This document shows, piece after piece, positions 58,101 through 64,000 of a stretch of DNA of 64,000 bases. The translations under genes and the position numbers were made by a program. A model generated the notes under the pieces. That model ran no database searches and was not told the origin of the DNA. It saw only the letters and a program-made list of their open reading frames with translations. The stretch covers positions 160,082,849 through 160,146,848 of the forward strand of contig NC_081413.1 of NCBI RefSeq assembly GCF_030272615.1, given 5' to 3'. The DNA comes from Cryptomeria japonica (Eukaryota; Streptophyta; Pinopsida; Cupressales; Cupressaceae). The first letter of the stretch is position 1; each line of letters opens with the position of its first letter.

Positions 58101-58492
58101 GGTTGGTCTAGCTAGATGAATTCATTATGGACCCTACTTAGAACATATCTGATCACTTCATCCTTGAATTATGGTATGTACAGGATTTCAGTTAACCCTA
58201 GGTCTTTGATGACTTGATATTCTGACTTGATTATTCTGGAGCTACCCAGTATCACAGATTGATACATGCCATTGATCTCCCCAGTGCCTAAATCCTCCAA
58301 GGTGCAGTGAATATAGGCCCTGACATCTTCTACATAGACTACGTTATCGAGAACCCTCGAGAATGCACCCTTAGAGTCTTCCTTCTTTGCTATCTATGGA
58401 ACTTCCTTAAAAATAGATCTGAGCCTATCTTTAACCTCAACAATGGTGGGATTCACAATGAAAGTAGGAGCAGATGATGATTTGGATGCCAT
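55078..58492 (-). pseudogene. X2 ORF2: large conserved protein of unknown function
   Basis: ATG at 58492 (MASKSSSAPTFIVNPTIVEV) matches the X1 ORF2 start. The parts follow the same order as in X1: an N-terminal domain (58492-57960; LSRVHNEFI, ITKEAI); a central domain with VKFVSMIIGYKVTQSSRLNS and GTFRFGNLIVFLMLYFMNEL (57944-57663); EPRTIWVTELGYEVDGNILE (57495-57430); a basic linker near 57090-57030; LHYKLDARRLDVVKRDREIK and SLMMGRVNEIINETKEGWFK (56892-56398); an acidic/Thr-rich part (56241-55870); and a C-terminal coiled coil (55695-55240). At least three frameshifts and several stops are present. The domain-by-domain match with X1 despite strong divergence shows past selection on the protein. 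Function unknown. Confidence 0.8.
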
Positions 58493-58934
58493 TTCAAAGA
58501 AATACTTGAAAAATGATCGTCGATTTGAAGATTTGATTACTTCTCAAATAACTGCTGGAAATCCTTTAGAATACCTTTGCTCTCTATTGATCGCTTGTGA
58601 TTTTCTTTTTCTTTGCTCTAGTTTGCTTGAGTGTTGGCTAAGTAAAAATGAGTCCATTTTCCCTTTTTATTAGTGAGTAAACCCTAATCCTTCACTATCA
58701 TGAATGCTTAGAGATGTATCCTACTGGATGTCGGTTTCACATTTTTATGCTAGGTAAACCTTCATCAATGATCAATACAACTCTCTAGATCTCTTCCAGA
58801 TTTCTTTCGAAGAATATGAAATATTTTGCAATGAATTTGCCAACCCCTAAGGCGTATGCCTCAGTTATCAGATGAATTTCCTACCAGTGGAGGAATTCTT
58901 TGTTCTACTAGTGGAGTTACTGGTGCAGCTACTA
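58493..58934 (-). other. X2 spacer between ORF1 and ORF2
   Basis: About 440 bp without a convincing frame. It corresponds to the 270-bp spacer of X1. Confidence 0.4.
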
Positions 58935-60005
58935 CTATAGTTGCATCTCAACTTGGTTTTTTAGACTAACCCATCTCTTGGTGTGATCTTGTTGTATTTC
59001 ATCTACCTTTTTCTTTCCTTTCTCATTTTCTTTATCATTGCTAATCAGTTTAGTCTTTCTTCTACAGTATTTAGCAATATGACCTATTTTGTTGTATGCA
59101 TAGCATGTAACATTGTTCTTTTGAATTTCTTTAACATATATGGTATCATTCCTTGACCTACATTGATTAGCCAAATGTCAAAACTTTCCACATGCATGAC
59201 ATTTAACATTCATTCTGCAATCTTCTGACTTGTGACCATATTTCTTGCAATTTGTGCACTAACTGGGAATAGAATTGTAGTTTTTATTTTCTCTATTTCT
59301 ACATTGTTTAGCCATATGCCCAAATTTATTACAAACAAAGCATCTACCATTGAATTTATAAGCATTATATTGCCTTATTAGTTTCCTTTGTTCTGATGAG
59401 TTCTACATACCAGTTATCTGATCTTCATTTGCAGTACCAAAGCTTTCACCTTGTACAAATCCAAGTCCTCTAGAGTCTTCATTTTTTCTTTGTCTTTTCA
59501 ATAAATCATCCATTTGTGCAGGAATAATCCTTAATGTTTCTTTATACTCACTTGCAGTAGTCAGATAATTTCTCAGAGTTATTATTTGTCTTTCAAGCTC
59601 TTGATCATTATTCCAGGATTGTACCAAATTGGTTTTCAACATATCATTCTCATGGGCCAATCTATCACATTCTTCAGATTTGTTCTTTAGATATATAGAA
59701 ATATTTTCTTCCTTCTTCTTTCTATCCTCAATATATTTTGACATCCCCATAGCTAGGTCTTGCATTTCATTCTTCATGAGCATGCTTGCTTGACTGAGTT
59801 TCTGACAATGTTCCTTGAGTGCATTTGTCTCTTCATTCTAGTTTTGCAAAAGTTCCTTCCTCCTAGCTTGAGCTAATGATAACCTTTCTTGCAGGACAAG
59901 AATGAATTCATTAGTAGAATTCAATTCATCTTGTAGTTTTAAGTTCTTCATCCTTTCAGCATTATAATCCTCAAGTGCCATCTCAAGTTGCTTCTCCATA
60001 GCCAT
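58935..60005 (-). pseudogene. X2 ORF1: coiled-coil protein with four zinc knuckles (gag-like)
   Basis: ATG at 60005 (MAMEKQLEMALEDYNAERMK) and one frame to 58935, with stops near 59840, 59403, 59260 and 59180. A long charged coiled coil (60000-59500) precedes four CCHC motifs: CFVCNKFGHMAKQC, CTNCKKYGHKSEDC, CHACGKF-stop-HLANQC and CYAYNKIGHIAKYC (second Cys now Tyr). The conserved phrase GLGFxxGExFGTAN lies between coil and knuckles in both X1 and X2. The order and number of knuckles are the same as in X1. Confidence 0.85.
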
Positions 60006-60064
60006 GTTTGATTATTCCAGTTTCAAGATCTTCCTCAAGCTATTAAACTTCCTCCGAGGCACAA

Positions 60065-60077
60065 GGATTTGATACCA
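60065..60077 (-). other. Primer binding site of X2
   Basis: The minus strand reads TGGTATCAAATCC, two bases after the 5' LTR end. It is initiator-Met type with two changes. Confidence 0.85.
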
Positions 60078-60079
60078 AT

Positions 60080-60975
60080 TGTTGGAATTCAAGTACATTG
60101 TGAGGGGGATGAATCATTGTTCTGCCGATAAGGTATGATTTTACCCTTTTATAACATACACATATAAGTCGGTAAATGAAGAAACATATAAATTTAATTA
60201 AATAAACCATCCACATGAATGAACACCATAACACACAAAATTTATATGTGAAAAACCTTAAAGAGGAAAAACCATGGTGGGATTTGTGACCCACAATATC
60301 AATTCATTGGTCATAGGAAAGATATTACATAGTATGAGGGCCTGCACATGCTGGAAGGCACACTGCTAAACACCAAAGAGTCTCACTAACTACAAGCTTT
60401 TGCTGAGATAAAATAGTAATAATGAACACAGAAAATGCATCTGTAATGCCAAAGAGAGTTTTTGTTATAACTCTACTTTGTACCGGTTCATAAACCTTGA
60501 ACACTTCTAGTGGTATCTCCTCTCCTCCAAGAATGATTTGCAAACCATTTGCAAACCATTGCATGATATAACATTCACATATAAATGATCCACATAAATA
60601 TCCTTCGCATCACACAGTTCTACTGCCTTGTCATACACACTCTTTTATTTTGTATGTCAGAATGACCTAATAAACTGACTTATATACCCTTTACAAACAA
60701 TATACCTTATTTTGTCTTACAATATATTACAAAAGATATACAATGTCTGCCTAATACAAAATGTTTTACAAATAAATCTTCCTTCAAATCCTAGACTGAC
60801 GTCGGCTTTACTGAAGTGTTGGATGTCGATGTCGGTGCCGATGATGGTTGTAACCTTGAATACTCCAATATCGATATCTATCGGTGTATGCCTCCTAATG
60901 TCATTGTATGTCTTTAATAGAATCTTGTTGCCATCAATGACAACATATGAATCCAATGAGTGTCATTTGCCAACA
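60080..60975 (-). repeat. 5' LTR of X2
   Basis: 896 bp, ends GCCAACA at 60975 before the CATAG duplication (60976-60980). Confidence 0.92.
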
Positions 60976-60980
60976 CATAG
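60976..60980. repeat. Target site duplication CATAG of X2, right copy
   Basis: Matches 54094-54098. It directly precedes the PBS of the gag-protease element. Confidence 0.92.
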
Positions 60981-60993
60981 TGGTATCAGAACC
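60981..60993 (+). other. Primer binding site of the gag-protease element
   Basis: TGGTATCAGAACC, one base from the initiator-Met PBS. Without X2 it lies three bases (TAG) after the LTR end at 54095. Confidence 0.9.
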
Positions 60994-61060
60994 ACTAGTA
61001 GGTTCTTATGGGAAGTAAGGAAGAGAGAGAAGTTGTGTAGTGAGTTGGGGTATAGACAAG

Positions 61061-62116
61061 ATGCCTCCAAAACAACAAATAGCAAGGGAGAACCAAGAGT
61101 TGAAAGAGACTTTGGAAATGGAGAGGAGAGGAATAAGAGAACAAGAAGAAAAAAGGGATAGAGAGATGAGACAAATGAGAAGGGAGAATGCACAATTTCA
61201 TGCAAGGTTGGAAGTCTTGGAGAGAGGATCTAGAAGAGGGCCACAAAGAGAGAATGAGGAAGAAGATGCTGAAGAAAATGATGGAGTAGATGTGAATTAG
61301 AATAAAGGGAATGGAGAAGGGGAACTAAACCCTGAAGAGAGAAGGATGGTGAGGTTATTGAAGGCAGTACAAGGGGGTGGAAGTAAGACAACCATTGATA
61401 TTCCTATCTATCATGGCAAGATGGATAGTAAAGAGGTATTAGGGTGGATTGATGCCCTAGAAAACTACTTTGAGTATGAAGACATGGATGAGGACAAGAA
61501 GGTAAAGTTTACTAGGACCAAGTTAAGAGGAACTGCTCTAACATGGTGGAGTAGTGTACAGATAAAGAGAGTGGAAAGAGGGATGACTAAGATCTCAACA
61601 TGGAGTAGGATAAAGGCCATGATGAAGGATCAATTCCTTCCAATTGATTATGCTATTCTGACTAAGAAGCCAAGACAAAATCTGAAACAAAAAGATATGG
61701 ATGTAATGGCATATACTAAACAATTTCATAAGTTGAGCATTAGAGGTGGATTGGAAGATGAAGATGAAAAGGTAGAAAGGTACCTAAATAGGCTTAGATA
61801 CAACTTGAAATATGAGATAGGGTTGATTGTGCCAAAGACACTTAGTGAGTGTTTCCAATTGGCTATAAGGGCTGAAGAAAAGGTAAAGAGGAAGCAAGAG
61901 AGACAAGGAGGAAGTGGTAGAGGTAATAGAAGAAAAGGTAGGGTTAGAAGAACTAACAATAATTGGGAAGGAAAAAGTGGCAATGATAAGGGTAAGGAGT
62001 CTACATCTGATCAAAGAGGAGGATATAGAGGTGGAGGTAGATTTGGGGCAGGTAAGGATCAGGGGTGTTTATACGTAGGTGTTTTACATGCAATGAGGTT
62101 GGGTACTTTTCTTTAA
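61061..62116 (+). pseudogene. Ty3/Gypsy gag of the non-autonomous element
   Basis: ATG at 61061 (MPPKQQIARENQELKETLEM) begins a charged, probably coiled N-terminus. TAG at 61298 (Gln likely) is the only stop before 62114. The retrotransposon gag domain follows: IDIPIYHGKMDSKEVLGWID, YFEYEDMDEDKKVKFTRTKL, TWWSSVQIKRV, MKDQFLPIDY and LTKKPRQNLKQKDMDVMAYT. A Lys/Arg/Gly-rich region (GRGNRRKGRVRRTN) leads to the zinc knuckle, which is now in another frame because of a frameshift near 62060-62078. The sequence resembles gags of the chromovirus side of Ty3/Gypsy. Gag would form the particle, and polymerase must come from elsewhere. Confidence 0.9.
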
Positions 62117-62680
62117 AGTGTCCAAAGATGGAGCATCAAAACAAGAATAATGAGAGAAGAGTAAATTTAGCACAAGAAGAGGAAGATAGTGGGAAGATCT
62201 AGGATGTATACCCCAAGGAAGGAGAGACTTTGATGATTTAAAGGGCACCATTGGAATATCAAATCAAGCCAAAGGTTTCTATTTTTAGAACTCAATGTTT
62301 GAGCCAAGGTAAATTATGAAAGGTGATATTTGATTTAGGTTATTTTGATAATTTATTTTCTCAAGAGATGATAGAGAAGTTGAATCTAATGAGAATACCC
62401 TATAGAAGGCCCTACAAGGCAACTTGGGTGACTGATGATCAAAATCTTATAGTCCAAGAACAATGATATGTAGAGTTTGCTATAGGTGATTATCATGATA
62501 GGGTTCTATGTGATGTAGTTCCCATAACATGCTATCATATGCTCTTGGGAAGACCTTGGCAATATCAAAGAAGAACATTAAATGATGGATACAACAATAT
62601 ATATGTTGTTCACAAGGATGGTAAGTGGTTTACACTAATACCTTTGCAAAGCCATCAGTCATTTGAACCTAGGGTTATTT
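62080..62680 (+). pseudogene. Zinc knuckle and aspartic protease of the non-autonomous element
   Basis: Frame 1 reads CFTCNEVGYFSLKC, a CCHC knuckle with Tyr for His (a C-to-T change of CAT or CAC). The protease follows near 62320: VIFDLGYFDNLFSQEMIEKL, with DLG where DSG or DTG is expected, so the active site is changed. Then come VEFAIGDYHDRVLCDVVP and HMLLGRPWQYQRR, the usual end of a Ty3/Gypsy protease. Stops interrupt it near 62200, 62240, 62318, 62467 and 62680. RT would normally begin about 100 codons on, but does not appear. Confidence 0.85.
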
Positions 62681-63183
62681 AATTTGGTAGGAAAGAGTAT
62701 TTGAATTTACAAGTCCCTAGGACAAAGGGAATACATAATGAAGATCATAGGAATGATGATCAAACTGTGGTACAACAACAAATGGGAAATGACAGTAAAC
62801 TATGGACAGGTCTGCAGCATGATGTGATGTAAAATAATGTGATGGTGGGGATCATTGAGTGTCCTATAAGTGTGTAGACTAAAGATAGTGATATTCCTTC
62901 AAAGGTGAATGAACTTGGGGGTGATTTGGGCCTCCAGAAGTCAGTGAATATGGTGCAGGAGTAGTCAATATATGACTGTTCAAAACAGGGAAGCAATGAT
63001 TTGTTTTTGAAATCTAATCATTTGAATGAGTTTGGTGTAGGTTCTAGGTGGAGGCCTCACTCTTTTCATGAGTCATTGTTGTGACAAATGCCTCATACAA
63101 AGATACATTGTAGGAATCCTTCAAGAAGGATGCATGGTGTGAAGACCAAACCTTTCCTCTCTTGGGACAAGAGACTTTTCATT
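62681..63183 (+). pseudogene. Tail of the non-autonomous element, no polymerase domain
   Basis: The protease frame can be followed with several stops to the PPT (for example KTKPFLSWDKRLFIGGEYGV just before and across it). No RT, RNase H or integrase motif is present, so pol was lost or replaced here. Whether this stretch is unique coding sequence or pol-free spacer cannot be decided. Confidence 0.5.
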
Positions 63184-63196
63184 GGGGGGGAGTATG
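63184..63196 (+). other. Polypurine tract of the gag-protease element
   Basis: GGGGGGGAGTATGG directly before the LTR start TGTAGGAGCACC at 63198. Confidence 0.8.
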
Positions 63197-63197
63197 G

Positions 63198-64000
63198 TGT
63201 AGGAGCACCTAAGGGGCCTATAAGGTCTAAAATGTCTATAAGCCATGGATGGATGTAATGAGGGTCATTTAAGACCTTAAACAATGTAATAAGGCATGTA
63301 AAGCCAATATTTGTCATGGTTGAGTCAAGTTGAGTCAAGTTGTCTAGTGTCAAAATTGTCAAAATTGTGTCAATGTTGTCAAATGAGAAAATTTATGTAA
63401 TAAATGTTAAGAAGGTATGCTAAGTGTCAAAATTGGGTCCATATTATGTTTTAAGAGTGTTCAAATTATTAGATTGAGTTTCTTGATGATATAAGGACAA
63501 AATGTCAAGTATTGTCAATTTCACACATTCAAATCGTGGATTCCAATGGCTAGTTGGTTCTGAGGTAGTTATGGGTGTTGTTTTTGGTTTGGGGGGTCAA
63601 AGTATGTTTAAAAACCTAATTATCATGTGTGGAGAGGTTTTGGGGGGTTTATTTTGAAGATTGATATTTTTAATACCAAACTGTTGCAATAAAATTCAAC
63701 ATTTCCCTACATTCATGAGTGAAATCTAAAACATATTATTGTTTTATCTCTTCATTTTGATCTGCACTCTTTGAAAGGTGTTTGGTATATGTTCTAAAAA
63801 TGATTTGAAGTCATTTGAAGGTTTAATTCATCATTTTGGTGCATATATAGTTGACTTTCCCAAAACTAGTGTTGTAGGTACTTGTTTGTGTTGATTTGAG
63901 AGTCAAAATAAAGTTTTAGGGTTCGTTCCTCTTTATGTATTTGTTATTTCTTGAGTAATGAGTCCCTGATGGTGTATTATAGACTAAAATGCCGGTAAAA
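63198..64000 (+). repeat. 3' LTR of the gag-protease element, cut by the window end
   Basis: 803 bp, matching 52468-53266. About 820 bp more should follow outside the window. Confidence 0.9.

Larger units (their letters stand above)
54099..60975 (-). mobile_element. X2: second full-length member of the X family
   Basis: 6,877 bp with LTRs 54099-55020 and 60080-60975 (starts TGTTGGAATCTAAG and TGTTGGAATTCAAG; both end TGCCAACA on the plus strand). It has a perfect CATAG duplication, a PPT at 55021-55034 and an initiator-Met-type PBS at 60065-60077. It encodes the same ORF1 and ORF2 as X1, on the minus strand, and again no RT, RNase H or integrase. It lies between the last LTR bases and the PBS of the gag-protease element. 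Confidence 0.93.
52468..64000 (+). mobile_element. Ty3/Gypsy gag-protease-only element (TR-GAG-like), runs off the window
   Basis: The 5' LTR starts TGCAGGAGCACC at 52468 and ends GCATCA at 54095. The 3' LTR starts TGTAGGAGCACC at 63198 and continues past 64000. PBS (60981) and a G-rich PPT (63184-63196) are present. Between them are only gag, a zinc knuckle and a protease. The internal region without X2 is about 2.2 kb, too short for RT, RNase H and integrase, none of which is seen. X2 is nested at the LTR/PBS boundary. The element resembles described non-autonomous gag-carrying LTR elements. Confidence 0.88.

Overview
This 64-kb window looks like intergenic nuclear DNA of a seed plant with a large, repeat-rich genome. 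A gymnosperm is possible, but the sequence alone does not prove it. Almost everything recognisable is LTR retrotransposon, nested several layers deep. I found no intact gene, no host gene with exon-intron structure, and no rRNA, tRNA or CRISPR. Nearly all reading frames are broken, and most in-frame stops sit where a C-to-T (or G-to-A) change of CAG, CAA, CGA or TGG would make them.

Region 1 (858-16929): a Ty3/Gypsy element of the Tat type on the minus strand, with TG...CA LTRs (858-1641 and 16258-16929) and a perfect 5-bp target duplication (AGATG). It carries gag, protease, a G-patch segment, RT, two successive RNase H domains and integrase. On the opposite strand, between integrase and the 3' LTR, lies a decayed plant mobile domain (PMD) gene. 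Its untranslated regions hold clusters of a CACAGACGC-like motif and a 34-41-bp degenerate repeat.

Region 2 (16930-29434): mostly unrecognised AT-rich DNA. It contains a 145-bp tandem satellite (20419-21118), a CACTA-like transposon end (to 23263), a retroelement PBS relic (23409), an LTR relic of the Tat family (24324 to about 25091), a Gypsy integrase fragment (28185-28450) and a complex foldback repeat (28472-29046).

Region 3 (29435-51784): a non-autonomous LTR element, here called X1, on the plus strand. It encodes a coiled-coil protein with four zinc knuckles (ORF1) and a long unknown protein (ORF2), with no RT or integrase. Its 5' LTR was hit by a deleted copy of its own family (30124-32377). 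Its 3' LTR was hit by a Ty1/Copia tandem array (37952-51441) with three LTRs and two internal regions.

Region 4 (51785-64000): a short relic of an unknown minus-strand coding sequence continues in frame on the far side of X1 (29298-29434). It is followed by a gag-protease-only Ty3/Gypsy element (52468 to beyond the window end). A second copy of the X family, X2 (54099-60975, minus strand), is inserted exactly at that element's LTR/PBS junction.

The most interesting signal is the X family. It is present in three copies (X1, X2 and the deleted copy) and shares LTR ends, an initiator-Met-type PBS and the PPT context with the neighbouring Copia element, which suggests mobilisation by a Copia partner. 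It carries a conserved ORF2 whose function I do not recognise.
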